From Zygosaccharomyces rouxii (Eukaryota > Ascomycota > Saccharomycetes > Saccharomycetales > Saccharomycetaceae), in NCBI RefSeq assembly GCF_000026365.1, contig NC_012992.1, positions 248,001 through 312,000 on the forward strand: a DNA stretch of 64,000 nt. The letters run 5' to 3'. Below the pieces are notes generated by a model. The model did not search any database. It was not told the DNA's origin and saw only the letters and a program-made list of their open reading frames with translations. Position numbers and translations under genes: made by a program. The stretch's first letter is position 1. Each line of letters begins with the position of its first letter. Positions 1-9,972 of this stretch are shown piece after piece.

Positions 1-1
1 A

Positions 2-1363
2 CTGTTATGGGATTTAGAAAGACTTAGTGTTGAGTATCCTGATGAAAAATTACCTGAAACCCAGAGTACCGATCAAATCGGGCAGCCGATAACTATGGGT
101 AATGATGACTCTCTTGCATCGGATACTAGAAGTTATATGACAAGTGATCTCAATTATTTTGTAGAAGAGCATCCAAGAGCGTTGCGTTCAGATTCTGATG
201 AACCTAAGGACCATAAAAAACCACTATCTGGTCTTAAAAGTCAATTGACTAAAATTCAAGAGACTGAGGCGTCTATTGACGATAGTTTGAATCCGCCAAA
301 AATGTTGAAAAAACCTGATAATCCCATAAAGCAAGAGCAAATAGGCTCTCGACTCAATGATGATTCTGATAGTGCTGTGTTAGAGGATGATGACAATGAA
401 GAGAAGTCGGATTTCGATACTCAAATTAAGGGTATTCCTATTACGAATAAAAGACAACCGCGTCAATCCTTCATCGATACCTACATGGGTGGATTGAAAT
501 CACCCATTGGTAGTAGTAACGCGAATAATGAATTTTTCATGGGGAGAGTGGGTCATTCCCTGGGCCATAGTAGTCCAGGGAGTAAAGGCTCACCAATGGC
601 TAGTTTGAATAATGGAGAATTCACTTATCCGGGCTTCAAAAGGATGTCATCTAGAAATGATCGTCGATCATCTGGTTCATTGTTTTTATCACCATTAAAG
701 AGAAGAGAATCGTCCACGGCAGAGTTCTTCAACAAATCACCGATGAGACCATTATCGCCAGTAGCACCTGTGTCGTCATTCAAAAGTAACCCCACAGAAT
801 TTCTCCCGCCGTGGAATACTCGTCGATTACTGAAGCAAATTTTCAAGCAAGCTGTCGAAATGGGGAACATCTTATTAGTGGTCAACATTTTATTTTTATT
901 TCAAAATCTTTACCAACTAACATCTACGGAAGTGCTCAAGAATACATTGGCACAGTTCATCAAAATTTTGCACAAGCACGAATTATTTGAATTATCAGCC
1001 GCCATTTTAAAGTGCTCACCATGGGAGGTCGTCATCAATGCAGATGGTGGACAATCATTAGTTCCAATATTCTGTGATAAATGTGGTAAATTAATTACTA
1101 ATGAACCATCAAAGGAAAAATTTACATTGGAGGCACAGGAGAAAGGTAATTCCATGCCACTACAAAGGTTCGGATATTGGTATTGTGATTCTTGCAAAAA
1201 ACCTAACACCTTATGCGTGTTTTGTGAAAGACCCATTAAAACTCTAGCAATCGGTCTATTAGAATGTGGACATGAAGGACATTTCCAATGCCTTCAGAGC
1301 TGGTTTCTCGACGAAGGTATGGCTGAATGTCCAGGTGGATGCATGAATCAAATTCGTCTTTAA
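2..1363 (+). CDS. RTC1: SEA complex subunit Rtc1 (WDR24-like), C-terminal part, 5' end outside window
   Basis: The frame is open from base 2, so this is the last ~453 residues of a longer protein; the S. cerevisiae relative is over 1300 residues with N-terminal WD40 repeats. The visible part has a long polar, acidic linker and ends in a Cys/His-rich RING-like domain (CDKCGK, then WYCDSCKKP, CVFCERP, CGHEGHFQC, CPGGC) over roughly the last 100 residues. This domain is typical of SEACAT subunits of the vacuolar SEA/GATOR2 complex, which controls TORC1 in response to amino acids. Identity is supported by its neighbour CDC33, which matches the YOL138-YOL139 order. It converges on the hydrolase gene at 1377, leaving only 13 bp between stop codons. 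Confidence 0.85.
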   Translation: MLWDLERLSVEYPDEKLPETQSTDQIGQPITMGNDDSLASDTRSYMTSDLNYFVEEHPRALRSDSDEPKDHKKPLSGLKSQLTKIQETEASIDDSLNPPKMLKKPDNPIKQEQIGSRLNDDSDSAVLEDDDNEEKSDFDTQIKGIPITNKRQPRQSFIDTYMGGLKSPIGSSNANNEFFMGRVGHSLGHSSPGSKGSPMASLNNGEFTYPGFKRMSSRNDRRSSGSLFLSPLKRRESSTAEFFNKSPMRPLSPVAPVSSFKSNPTEFLPPWNTRRLLKQIFKQAVEMGNILLVVNILFLFQNLYQLTSTEVLKNTLAQFIKILHKHELFELSAAILKCSPWEVVINADGGQSLVPIFCDKCGKLITNEPSKEKFTLEAQEKGNSMPLQRFGYWYCDSCKKPNTLCVFCERPIKTLAIGLLECGHEGHFQCLQSWFLDEGMAECPGGCMNQIRL

Positions 1364-1376
1364 GTTAATGAAAATT

Positions 1377-2234
1377 CTATATAAGACCATTTTGTTCCAG
1401 GAAATCGTGTACAATATCCCAGTAACCGTCTTGCACAATCGTATCGTTATGGTAGCCAAATGGGAATTCGAAAACTTGTTTATTATTACTAGGGCACAGC
1501 TCTGCTAGTTTTTTCATGTGGTGTGGAGGAACAATCTCATCCTTTTGACCACTTAGAAATAGAAATGGTAGCGAATTGTCACAGTGAAGAATATCCAGTT
1601 TGGAATTCCACACCTCATGGCACAATCCACTAAAATATTTCAAATAGGGAAAAATATAGGGTATCACTTCTCTAAGACTTAGAAAAGTATTTTCTAATAT
1701 TACTGCATCGCATAATTGTGAATACTTTGACGCAATGTAAATCGCATTGGCACCGCCCAGAGATCTACCGTAAAGTACTAATCGCTTAGATTTATGAAAT
1801 TTACTCGACGATAGAAATTCCATTACAGAGTCTGCATCTAATTTGAGTCCCTTTTCATTTGGCGAGCCCTCAGAATGTCCATAACCTCTGTATGAATATA
1901 TGAAAACGCTTGTCCCCATTTGTCTGTAGAACATATCGGCAATAGGTATAAAATATCCAATATTACCAGCATTTGGACATAAAATGAGGACGGTCGAAGT
2001 CGACTCTGCAGAGTTATTCTGTAAATCGTATGCTTCAATCTTCACTCCATCGCTAGTAGTAATTTCTATCCTTTCATAGGGTAATCCATAACTCTCAGGC
2101 GTATCAACTTCATTTCTGGCGCCCTGAGCCCATGACGGATAAACCAGTTTATTTTGGAAGACGTATAGTGTCGCCAGCGACAACGAAGCAAATGCACAAC
2201 CCTCAATTAGCATCTTACAGATCCCCCAGAGCAT
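1377..2234 (-). CDS. YNL320W: Bem46-type alpha/beta hydrolase (YNL320W homolog)
   Basis: A 285-residue protein with one N-terminal hydrophobic segment (about residues 8-27) followed by an alpha/beta-hydrolase fold. The nucleophile elbow GRSLG lies at 156-160 (Ser158), the likely acid is Asp232 (GQKDE) and the likely base is His262 (GYHND), so the catalytic triad is complete. The length matches the 284-residue S. cerevisiae relative, whose substrate is unknown. The family is related to Bem46 of fission yeast and human ABHD13. The ATG at 2234 is the first in frame. It lies in synteny between RTC1 and CDC33 and is divergent from CDC33. Confidence 0.88.
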   Translation of the reverse strand: MLWGICKMLIEGCAFASLSLATLYVFQNKLVYPSWAQGARNEVDTPESYGLPYERIEITTSDGVKIEAYDLQNNSAESTSTVLILCPNAGNIGYFIPIADMFYRQMGTSVFIYSYRGYGHSEGSPNEKGLKLDADSVMEFLSSSKFHKSKRLVLYGRSLGGANAIYIASKYSQLCDAVILENTFLSLREVIPYIFPYLKYFSGLCHEVWNSKLDILHCDNSLPFLFLSGQKDEIVPPHHMKKLAELCPSNNKQVFEFPFGYHNDTIVQDGYWDIVHDFLEQNGLI

Positions 2235-2589
2235 TATGCTTGTTTAAGTCTTAGAAAACCCGAAATGTTGTCCAATTTTGCTGCTTGAAAAAAAATGTAC
2301 CACCTTTAAAACCTCTAGAATACGTTAAGACAGGTTTTCAATACGTAGAAGCCTTCAATGGGGTCCCTATGGGTGATCTTTTGTTAAAGTTCGTCTTTGA
2401 TTTCATTATTGTTTCTTAAGAAACCTTTGCACCAAAACGTCTTCGCAACCAACATCGGAAAAATTTTTCAATGCCAGTTGAAAAAATCATCAATCGATTA
2501 AACTCATCAACTTTCAAAAACTGAAATTAATCTCAAGAAGTGCATTCGTGTATCTGTCAATCCATCCATCAGTGAAATTGTTTTAAGAA
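2235..2589. promoter_or_regulatory. Divergent YNL320W/CDC33 promoter with RRPE motif and candidate uORF
   Basis: A 355-bp region between divergent genes. A perfect RRPE-type element (AAAAATTTTTCA, 2459-2470) lies about 120 bp before the CDC33 ATG; this motif is typical of ribosome-biogenesis and translation genes. Immediately after it, ATG at 2471 opens a 17-codon frame ending at TGA 2522-2524. It would be a uORF if transcription starts upstream. No TATA box was obvious. Confidence 0.45.
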
Positions 2590-3225
2590 ATGTCAGTTGA
2601 AGAAGTTAGTCAAAAGGTTCAAGAAGTTCAAATCAACGATGGTGCTACAAAGACAACAGTATTGAGCGACCAGAGCAACTTTGAAGTTAAACACCCATTG
2701 AACACTAAATGGACACTTTGGTATACGAAGCCAGCAATCGATAAGAGTGAATCATGGTCAGACCTATTGCGTCCTGTAACTTCATTCCAAACTGTGGAAG
2801 AGTTCTGGGCCATTGTGCAAAATATACCAGAACCTCATGGACTACCACTGAAATCTGATTATCACGTCTTTAGAAATGACATTAGACCTGAATGGGAAGA
2901 TGAAGCCAATGCTAAGGGTGGTAAGTGGTCATACCAAGTGAGAATTAAGAGCGCAGATATTAATGAATTGTGGTTAAGAACCTTATTAGCCGTTATTGGT
3001 GAAACAATTGATGAAGATGATTCTCAAATCAACGGTGTTGTGTTGAACGTGAGAAAGGGTGGTTACAAGTTTGCTTTGTGGACGAAATCAGAAGACAAGG
3101 AACCACTGTGTAACATTGGTGCAAGGTTTAAGCAAGTGCTAAAGATTGGTGACGATGAGAAAATTGAATTCTTCCCTCACAGTGATGCTAATGGAAAACA
3201 CCACCAACCAACAATCACTTTGTAA
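2590..3225 (+). CDS. CDC33: Translation initiation factor eIF4E, mRNA cap-binding protein
   Basis: A 211-residue eIF4E, two residues shorter than the S. cerevisiae protein. It binds the 7-methylguanosine cap and recruits eIF4G to mRNA in the cytoplasm. The cap-stacking tryptophans are Trp56 (in SESW) and Trp102 (in RPEWED, with Glu103), offset by two from the S. cerevisiae positions 58 and 104. The conserved WTLWYTKP entry strand is at 41-48 and the eIF4G-side segment EEFWAIVQNI at about 70-79. The variable acidic N-terminus is short. The first ATG is used. The gene follows RTC1 as in S. cerevisiae (YOL139C, YOL138C), with a YNL320W-type gene between them. Confidence 0.96.
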   Translation: MSVEEVSQKVQEVQINDGATKTTVLSDQSNFEVKHPLNTKWTLWYTKPAIDKSESWSDLLRPVTSFQTVEEFWAIVQNIPEPHGLPLKSDYHVFRNDIRPEWEDEANAKGGKWSYQVRIKSADINELWLRTLLAVIGETIDEDDSQINGVVLNVRKGGYKFALWTKSEDKEPLCNIGARFKQVLKIGDDEKIEFFPHSDANGKHHQPTITL

Positions 3226-3448
3226 GATAGAATTCTTTTAGGATTGACAAATAGTTTGTAATCTCTTGGTTAGTCTAACTGTTTGTATTTGTATGTACAT
3301 GTAGGTTATTATTTTTTTTTTTATTAGTTGGATGAATTTCACATCCATATATAACATTATTTCAAAGATTACGAGAAAGAGAGAAAGAAAAAGGAAAGTA
3401 ACAACGATAGTAGTCAGCATATTAACTTTTCCCCGCCTGCATATATGT

Positions 3449-6394
3449 TTAATGATTTACTTCAATGGAATCCCAATTATCAACCAGCCCTTGGAAGTAG
3501 AATCCGAAAATGACAATCACATATAATAGAATCAATACGGACCCTTTAAAATAATTGGATTTACCCTCTGCATACAGGTAGGTAAACATAAAGACGCTAG
3601 CAACGGTAGCAATTAGATCCCACTTGGGGAAAACAAGTGCAAACATCTGGTCTCTGATGCTAATGGTAGAATGTTTCCAGTTCCATGTATACCAAATTGA
3701 ATAAACCACAAGGGCGGGAATTTGTAAAAGACATACTTGCAATGCATATGCACTGCCAATTTCCATGGAAAGTGCTACATTACCATGGGTAGCAAACGAA
3801 ATGGCATTCAAAAACTCTGTCGAATTGGGCACTAAAGCTAATATGGTCAATCCCAAAAATTTAGGATCTAATGAAGACGATTCCAATACACCATCAACAC
3901 ATGAAACTAAAATTTCTGCAATTATAGCATAAAGTACAGTAGCAAATAACAGGATGAATGTCGATTTACCTCTTGACCAATTGGGAGATTCATGACCGCC
4001 ACTTTCGTCGGCATTAGCTTCATTGGTATCGCCACCACCGGTATTAGATTGAGCCGGTTCTAATATCCGGCTGCCTTCTTTATTTTGTTCACTAATGGGG
4101 AATTGCCAAATCATTACCGCATGAGTTCTTAGAGTAAACCAAAGTCCGATCAAGTAGGCTAATGAAAGCACTACCGCACATGAAACTGACATAGGTTCAA
4201 TCACATGCGTATACATTTTGTTAAATTTTAATGGCGGATGTGAAAAAGTACACCTGTGAGAACTTAGCGCTTTACCAACACTCGATACACTCAAGTCATA
4301 ACGTTTACCATCATCACATTTTACCACGTACCCACCATAGATTTCATATAGCAACGTGGGGACGAACATGACAATCATGGAAAAGATTAACATAGTAGAT
4401 GATACACTTGCGCTCTTGGGATTATAACGTTGAGTCTTTCTCTTTAATGCACCGCCACACATGGATAATCCTGGTAAAAGAAGAACGGCGCCAAGAATTG
4501 ACCCAATCATGGAACCCTCCACGACAAGTCCCTTGCCCTGTCTTATCGCCACGCAGTAAAGAAAGATTTCAACCACTGTAGAAAAGAAGGCATTAATTAC
4601 AGCACCGAGACCCATTGAAGTTTGAGCTGAAATAGATGCCACTGCTTGACCAATGTAAAATGCAAGTGGTATAATTGATGCTAGGCAAAGAGTGAAAATT
4701 GCATTATCGTTAGATATCCATGTGTATGACCCTAAAAGTTTTTTCAATGCATAGAAATCGAAGATGGTGAAAAAGACTAAGGTCACCAAATTCATCACGA
4801 TAACGTTCGTACCATCAACTGTAAATTTGTAATAGTGCCAACCAGCACAACGAAATGTACAGAGTAGGATGCTTCTGCTATCTTTATCACCACTAGCGAT
4901 AGTTTCACCAGGTTTTGCTTTATTTTTAATACTTTTAAATCCTAATGCTAAGGGGTGTCTTCTGAAATGGTACATCAAATTCCAAAGGATATTACTCATG
5001 GGTATTGTGAAAACTGTTAACCAAGTGATTAGTGCAAAGATGCATACAATAGGTTGTAAAATTAAGTAGAAGCAGGTGTAAAATATGAATCTCCCCCAAG
5101 TCCACTTACCTCTACCAAAATATCTTCTTTGTATAGCGGTTCTTGATGAAGGTGGACGGCCAGTATCATCGGAGTCTTGTTCCTGTTGCTGTTGCGGTTG
5201 CTGTTGCTGTTGATGCGATTCAGTAGATCCATAGGAAGGTTTTGGATGTTGATTCTCATTGAGCCAGCGATTATCAGAGTTGACATCATTACTCGTCTGG
5301 TTGTCACCTAATAAAGGCGTGTTGTCTTGAGTTTGAGATCTGTGGAAAAAAAGCCGGTTGCTATATGTAGTAACCCACTTGTAAAATTGTTGTGCACTTA
5401 TACCTTCATCCTTATCTTCTTGCATATATTGTTCATCGAAATTCAAGTAGACAACTTTACCAAATGGCCAAATCAGATAAAAGGCCAGCCTCCACAAGAC
5501 AATTGAATATTCTCTTGCAGAACAAGTGAAAAGACCAAGTACAAGAACCACAAGTGAAACTGCAACAGTCATAAGAAATAGGAAAAGACCACATGAGATG
5601 GACCAGAGAATATTTGAGATTCGAACCCACCAGGTAATTGTCTTCAAGTGAGTTTCATGAATATCCTCATCAGCTACCTTTTGTACAGATCTTTTCTTTT
5701 TATAAAGAGCAGGTTTCCAAATCCTAATACCAAAAGGGTGGGTTTCGTTAATGGCATGTTGCCTCTCTCTTAAAGTATAAGATTCCAATGAATCTGCTAC
5801 CGATACTTGATCACTTGATGGTCCATTTTCTTCATCCGTTGCATCAGGATTCCCAATCATTAAATTGTGCTGAGAACCCGTCTCATCGTCATAATCATGG
5901 AGCAAAAGTTTATCTGCAGGATGTTGATGTTCATGTTGTTGGTGTGTACCTCTAGATCCGTTATCTCCGCCATCTTCACCACCACCACCACCTTGACCGT
6001 CACCGTGTTGCGCATTTCTAGAGCTATCCGTAGAATCTGGTTTTACGGGAGCCAAAATTTTCACTTTGGATGGGCGTTCACGTAATTGACCCTGTTGCTG
6101 ATTATTTGTTTTGCGTTTATAACTACTGTTACTTGTGTTGCCCCCACTATGACTGTCATTAAAATCTGCATTAGGTGGTAGAGCATTCTGCGGAGTCCCA
6201 CCTCTCGAGATTTTATTATTAAGCGTATACTTTAACCCATCGTGAAGACCTTCCAGATACCTTATATCGTGTTCAATCTCATTGGGGTCATCATCAACAC
6301 TGAATACATGGTACACGTGATCCTGTCCACTTGCTGCAGTACCATTCGAATGTAACGCATGTAACCTGTTGTTGTTATCCTTAGAACCGCTCAT
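3449..6394 (-). CDS. VNX1: Vacuolar Na+(K+)/H+ exchanger of the CAX family
   Basis: A 981-residue membrane protein, similar to S. cerevisiae Vnx1 (908 residues), which exchanges monovalent cations for protons at the vacuole. The first ~230 residues are hydrophilic, with Gly/Asp- and His-rich stretches. There are about a dozen hydrophobic segments and a Gln-rich cytoplasmic loop near the middle. The two inverted CAX repeats are visible: the first contains GLGAVINAFFSTVVEIF and the second PNSTEFLNAISFATHGN, each with the acidic residue expected in the ion site. The open frame extends two codons upstream to a TTG; the real start is ATG at 6394 (MSGSKDN). Divergent from KRE1, as in S. cerevisiae (YNL321W/YNL322C). 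Confidence 0.92.
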   Translation of the reverse strand: MSGSKDNNNRLHALHSNGTAASGQDHVYHVFSVDDDPNEIEHDIRYLEGLHDGLKYTLNNKISRGGTPQNALPPNADFNDSHSGGNTSNSSYKRKTNNQQQGQLRERPSKVKILAPVKPDSTDSSRNAQHGDGQGGGGGEDGGDNGSRGTHQQHEHQHPADKLLLHDYDDETGSQHNLMIGNPDATDEENGPSSDQVSVADSLESYTLRERQHAINETHPFGIRIWKPALYKKKRSVQKVADEDIHETHLKTITWWVRISNILWSISCGLFLFLMTVAVSLVVLVLGLFTCSAREYSIVLWRLAFYLIWPFGKVVYLNFDEQYMQEDKDEGISAQQFYKWVTTYSNRLFFHRSQTQDNTPLLGDNQTSNDVNSDNRWLNENQHPKPSYGSTESHQQQQQPQQQQEQDSDDTGRPPSSRTAIQRRYFGRGKWTWGRFIFYTCFYLILQPIVCIFALITWLTVFTIPMSNILWNLMYHFRRHPLALGFKSIKNKAKPGETIASGDKDSRSILLCTFRCAGWHYYKFTVDGTNVIVMNLVTLVFFTIFDFYALKKLLGSYTWISNDNAIFTLCLASIIPLAFYIGQAVASISAQTSMGLGAVINAFFSTVVEIFLYCVAIRQGKGLVVEGSMIGSILGAVLLLPGLSMCGGALKRKTQRYNPKSASVSSTMLIFSMIVMFVPTLLYEIYGGYVVKCDDGKRYDLSVSSVGKALSSHRCTFSHPPLKFNKMYTHVIEPMSVSCAVVLSLAYLIGLWFTLRTHAVMIWQFPISEQNKEGSRILEPAQSNTGGGDTNEANADESGGHESPNWSRGKSTFILLFATVLYAIIAEILVSCVDGVLESSSLDPKFLGLTILALVPNSTEFLNAISFATHGNVALSMEIGSAYALQVCLLQIPALVVYSIWYTWNWKHSTISIRDQMFALVFPKWDLIATVASVFMFTYLYAEGKSNYFKGSVLILLYVIVIFGFYFQGLVDNWDSIEVNH

Positions 6395-7575
6395 GGTCAA
6401 AGATCGGAGGGATATATAGCTTTATCCTTGTTCCCTGCTCTCTCCTCTTTTCCTCTCTCTGTAGCTTGCAAACTGTGTAAGGAACTTTATCAAGATGAGT
6501 TCGAAATTTATTGATCTTCACTCCCCCATCCTTTTTTTCAATCTGATGAAGAAGATATTCTTAGGGGCGGCACGGAAAATATAAAAAGAAATAAAGTAAA
6601 CGCGTGTATGAGAGAACTGCTCGTTTGAGATGATCACCGTTTGCTGAAACAAAGAGCTGAATGTTGCTCTCCATTGCTTATAGATACGAGCGGATTCTAT
6701 TGAGTCCTTAGGAGACAGTAGTCTTGAGACTTCTCTAATTTTGACAATTAACGATGGTTACATTCGGTTATTACATACCCTTTGTCTTTCTTGTTTGTTC
6801 GAATGTTTTGTTCTTTTCCTATGTACTTCGCTAGAAGGGGAAACGTTTCTTTATTCTTATCTCTGATTACTTCCCCTTTTATACAATTTTTTTTTCTTTT
6901 CGGGTTGCATTCGGTGTCGTTGCCGCCAATCTAACCGCCGAAGGGTTCAGGGATTGTGGGGTGCTCCATGGGTGTAAGGAATTGTTGTTTACCCTGTATT
7001 AAAACTAATATAGAATGATTTAAACACGAAAATTTCTATTGTTTTATCGTTTTTGACGAAACCTTTTAATGTTTTGCTCAAGGAATTCAATTTTTAGAAA
7101 AAGGCGGAGAAGAGAAATTAAAAAATTAACTAATTTAAGAATGGCAAAAATGTTTAATCTAATAATTACTCATATATAAATAAGAGGAAAATATACAAGT
7201 AAAAGACATAAAGAACTCCTCCACTTGAAGCTCTACCTCATAGCCGCCATCTTCCCCACACGCGTGATCACTGCTGCGCCGCGCGTTACCCGCACAGATC
7301 TTAAAGAGAAATCTCTTGTGGCTATAAAAAGAAATATTCGCCAAATTCGTTTCCTCTTTTAAAAAGGCCAAAGGAGAAGCGAAGACGCGTCTCTCCAGAT
7401 CCAGAAAGCTTGGTTTCAAAACAGGTGAAATAACCCAAACCAAACTAAACCAGGCTAAATTTCCAACTTGTTCTTTCTTTCCTTTACTTATAAACAAGGC
7501 CTCCTCATCGTCGCTAATCGGCTGTAGGATTTTACCACTCGCATCCGTTAACTTCCATCTGTGATTGTGGGAAAT
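6395..7575. promoter_or_regulatory. Long VNX1/KRE1 divergent region with three MCB boxes and a Reb1 site
   Basis: A 1181-bp noncoding region. Three exact MCB/MluI boxes (ACGCGT) occur at 6600-6605, 7260-7265 and 7385-7390; they are the binding word of the G1/S factor MBF. A Reb1 core (TTACCCG) lies at 7286-7292. The two boxes and the Reb1 site nearest KRE1 lie 185-315 bp before its ATG, a normal upstream activating distance. A 112-residue antisense frame at 7159-7497 lacks an ATG and has no recognisable domain. I see no RNA gene. Confidence 0.5.
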
Positions 7576-8547
7576 ATGCAGTTCAAGAAGAGTTCCGTCG
7601 CTTGGTTGCTGTTATTGAATTTTGCAGCTGAAATAACCAGCTCTGCTTCCGTCACTAGTCATGCTGTAACTACAAATATTGGGGGATTACCAGTTACTCA
7701 AACTCTCATATTAGACCACCCAGAGAAAAGAGCGGAACCAGCTGCTGCAGGTGCTCAACAAGGTGCAGCGGCCCAACAGGGTGTTACAGATACTGCCACT
7801 ACAGCACCAGGAGCTATAGCAACAGCAACAACAGGTGCCACCGCTTCGGGTTCCGGGGCAACAACTACACCAGCAGGAGCAACTACATCAGCAGGAGCAA
7901 CTACACCAGCAACAGGCACTACGACTTCGGGTTCTGCATTAACAACTACACCAGCAGCAGCTACTACGCCAGCAACAGGCACTACGACTTCGGGTTCTGC
8001 ATTAACAACTACACCAGCAACAGCTACTACACCAGCAACTACTACGCCGGCAGCAGCTACTACACCAGCAACTACTACGCCAGCAACAGCATCCAGTACG
8101 TCAAGTTCAGATACACCAGCCGCAAAAGTGACGCACCAAACTACTAGACCGGATCCATCAACAAACATGTTCACACCACCACCAAGCACTCCAGTGACGG
8201 ATCTTTCCATGGATACTTTGGCTACAATGACTCAAATGAAAGATGGTAAGACCAACGTCTACACAACTACTAAAGAACATACTTCTAACATGTGGGTTAC
8301 CATTCCATACAAGGGCTCTTCAACTGTGGTACAAACAACATTTGCTCAAAGATTCGCAAGTATGTATGACAAGGTTGCTTCACCTAAGCAAGGTTCCGTT
8401 GGATTGGGTTCCATTAGCGGAACTATAGGTGTTGTTAAATCTCAAATGAAATACACCCTATCTTCTTCAAACGGTGTGGCCCCACAAGTTTTCTCTGATC
8501 GTTCTATGTTCTTCCCATTGGTAGCCTTCTTCATGTGGTTTTTGTGA
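7576..8547 (+). CDS. KRE1: GPI-anchored cell wall glycoprotein Kre1
   Basis: A 323-residue secreted protein that helps build cell-wall beta-1,6-glucan. The N-terminus is a signal peptide (hydrophobic WLLLLNFAAE, cleavage near residue 23). The middle is very rich in Thr, Ala, Ser and Pro, with a 21-residue tandem repeat. The conserved Kre1 block near residues 200-290 includes MWVTIPYKGSSTVVQTTFAQ. The C-terminus is hydrophobic (FFPLVAFFMWFL), as expected for GPI attachment. The open frame begins at a GTG; the real start is ATG 7576, directly before the signal peptide. The S. cerevisiae relative has 313 residues and lies next to VNX1 in the same order. Confidence 0.93.
   Translation: MQFKKSSVAWLLLLNFAAEITSSASVTSHAVTTNIGGLPVTQTLILDHPEKRAEPAAAGAQQGAAAQQGVTDTATTAPGAIATATTGATASGSGATTTPAGATTSAGATTPATGTTTSGSALTTTPAAATTPATGTTTSGSALTTTPATATTPATTTPAAATTPATTTPATASSTSSSDTPAAKVTHQTTRPDPSTNMFTPPPSTPVTDLSMDTLATMTQMKDGKTNVYTTTKEHTSNMWVTIPYKGSSTVVQTTFAQRFASMYDKVASPKQGSVGLGSISGTIGVVKSQMKYTLSSSNGVAPQVFSDRSMFFPLVAFFMWFL
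7915..8040 (+). repeat. 63-bp tandem repeat inside KRE1
   Basis: Two copies of a 63-bp unit coding 21 residues (starting GTTTSGSALTTTPA) follow each other in frame. They begin at GGC 7915 and GGC 7978. Shorter Thr/Ala/Pro units flank them. Such units change copy number easily in wall proteins. Confidence 0.8.
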
Positions 8548-8700
8548 AGCTTCTACAAAAGGAATTTACTGGTAAATCCTTAAATATTTGTTCAATTCTT
8601 TTCTCCACCAAGAAAAGTGTTATAGTCAATTAGAAAATTTTTTAAGTCTTATTGTTATTATTATTATTATTATTATTAACACAAATTTCTTTATCGTTGT
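8548..8700. repeat. KRE1/ARG8 shared 3' region with TTA microsatellite
   Basis: 153 bp between two convergent genes. It holds a perfect TTA trinucleotide run (about eight units, roughly 8654-8678), which probably lies in the overlapping 3' UTRs. Confidence 0.75.
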
Positions 8701-9960
8701 TCAAGATTTATAAACAGATTTTACGGCTTCAGTAAAAATGTCAAGACCTTGTTGTAAAGTTTCGTCCTCGATGGTCAATGGTGGAACGAATCTGACTGTG
8801 TTTTTACCGGCTGTAATGATTAATAGACCTAATTCTCTTGCCTTACTGACAATAGGACCAGGATTTTCCTTAAATTGACAACCAACAATCAAACCTTTAC
8901 CTCTAACATCCACAATTTGATCACTGAATGACTTCTGCAACTCCTTCAGACCATTTTGTAATTTTTCACCCTTCTTATTAACTTGTTCCAAGAATTTTGG
9001 ATCAGATAGAACATCAAGAACGTAGTTACCCACAGCACATGCTAATGGGTTACCACCATATGTAGTACCGTGATCACCAACAACTAGTGCATTGTTAACT
9101 TTTTCGTTAACAACGGTAGCTGCAATCGGGAACCCATTACCTAGGGCTTTAGCAGTAGTAAAGATATCTGGATGAGCTTCCTTTGGTAAATAACCATGTG
9201 CCCATAGTTTACCTGAACGTGACAACCCGCATTGAATTTCATCATATATAACAATGACGTTATGAGCTTCACAAATTTCCTTAAGACCTGCAAGAGTTTC
9301 TAGAGGTACTGGGAAAACACCACCTTCACCTTGAATGGGTTCCACAATCAACCCGGCTAATTTATCACCTTTGGCACTAACGAAATTTTGTAATTTAGTC
9401 AATTGATCATTGAGGTTTAAGAAATGAATGCCTGGAACTAAATCTCCAAAGGGAGTTCTATATTTGGGATTTGCAGTAGCAGAAAGTGCCCCCATAGTAC
9501 GACCATGGAATGAATTCTCAAATGCAACAATTTCCTGCTTGGATGCATTTTGTGAAATACCATACTTTTTGGCAAATTTTAGGGCAGCTTCATTAGCCTC
9601 ACTACCAGAGTTACATAAGAAGACTTTAGAAGCATCGTATTGACCACCTAGGTTTTTAGTCTTTTCTACAATTTTTTCACTCAATTTTAAACATTCGGTA
9701 TTGTAGTAAAGATTAGAAGAATGCATTAAAGTTGAAGCTTGTTTGGACAGAACTTGTGCAACCTGTGGATTGGAATGACCTAATGCTGTAACTGCAATAC
9801 CTGCAGTAAAATCAACGAATTCCTTACCATTAACATCGTCAAATAATTTAGCATTTACACCTCTGGTAATATAAAGATCATCAGGTCTAGCATAAGTAGT
9901 TACTTGGTACGACTTGTTGCTAATAAATCTTTTGGAATTTTTTAGACAGTTTCTGAACAT
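8701..9960 (-). CDS. ARG8: Mitochondrial acetylornithine aminotransferase
   Basis: A 419-residue PLP enzyme of arginine biosynthesis that converts N-acetylglutamate semialdehyde to N-acetylornithine in the mitochondrial matrix. The N-terminus ([12 protein letters not shown]) is basic and lacks acidic residues, as in a matrix-targeting sequence. Fold-type I aminotransferase landmarks are present: [10 protein letters not shown] at 117-126, [11 protein letters not shown] at 147-157, the Asp of VIYDEIQCG and the PLP lysine Lys271 in [10 protein letters not shown]. The frame extends 14 codons upstream to a TTG; ATG 9960 is the first true start. S. cerevisiae Arg8 has 423 residues. A Gcn4 site lies upstream. 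Confidence 0.95.
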   Translation of the reverse strand: MFRNCLKNSKRFISNKSYQVTTYARPDDLYITRGVNAKLFDDVNGKEFVDFTAGIAVTALGHSNPQVAQVLSKQASTLMHSSNLYYNTECLKLSEKIVEKTKNLGGQYDASKVFLCNSGSEANEAALKFAKKYGISQNASKQEIVAFENSFHGRTMGALSATANPKYRTPFGDLVPGIHFLNLNDQLTKLQNFVSAKGDKLAGLIVEPIQGEGGVFPVPLETLAGLKEICEAHNVIVIYDEIQCGLSRSGKLWAHGYLPKEAHPDIFTTAKALGNGFPIAATVVNEKVNNALVVGDHGTTYGGNPLACAVGNYVLDVLSDPKFLEQVNKKGEKLQNGLKELQKSFSDQIVDVRGKGLIVGCQFKENPGPIVSKARELGLLIITAGKNTVRFVPPLTIEDETLQQGLDIFTEAVKSVYKS

Positions 9961-9972
9961 CCTGATTTGAAT

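Noticed and set aside
7159..7497. 112-residue minus-strand frame before KRE1
   Set aside because: Begins at a TTG with no early ATG, has no recognisable domain and lies in the promoter region with MCB and Reb1 sites.
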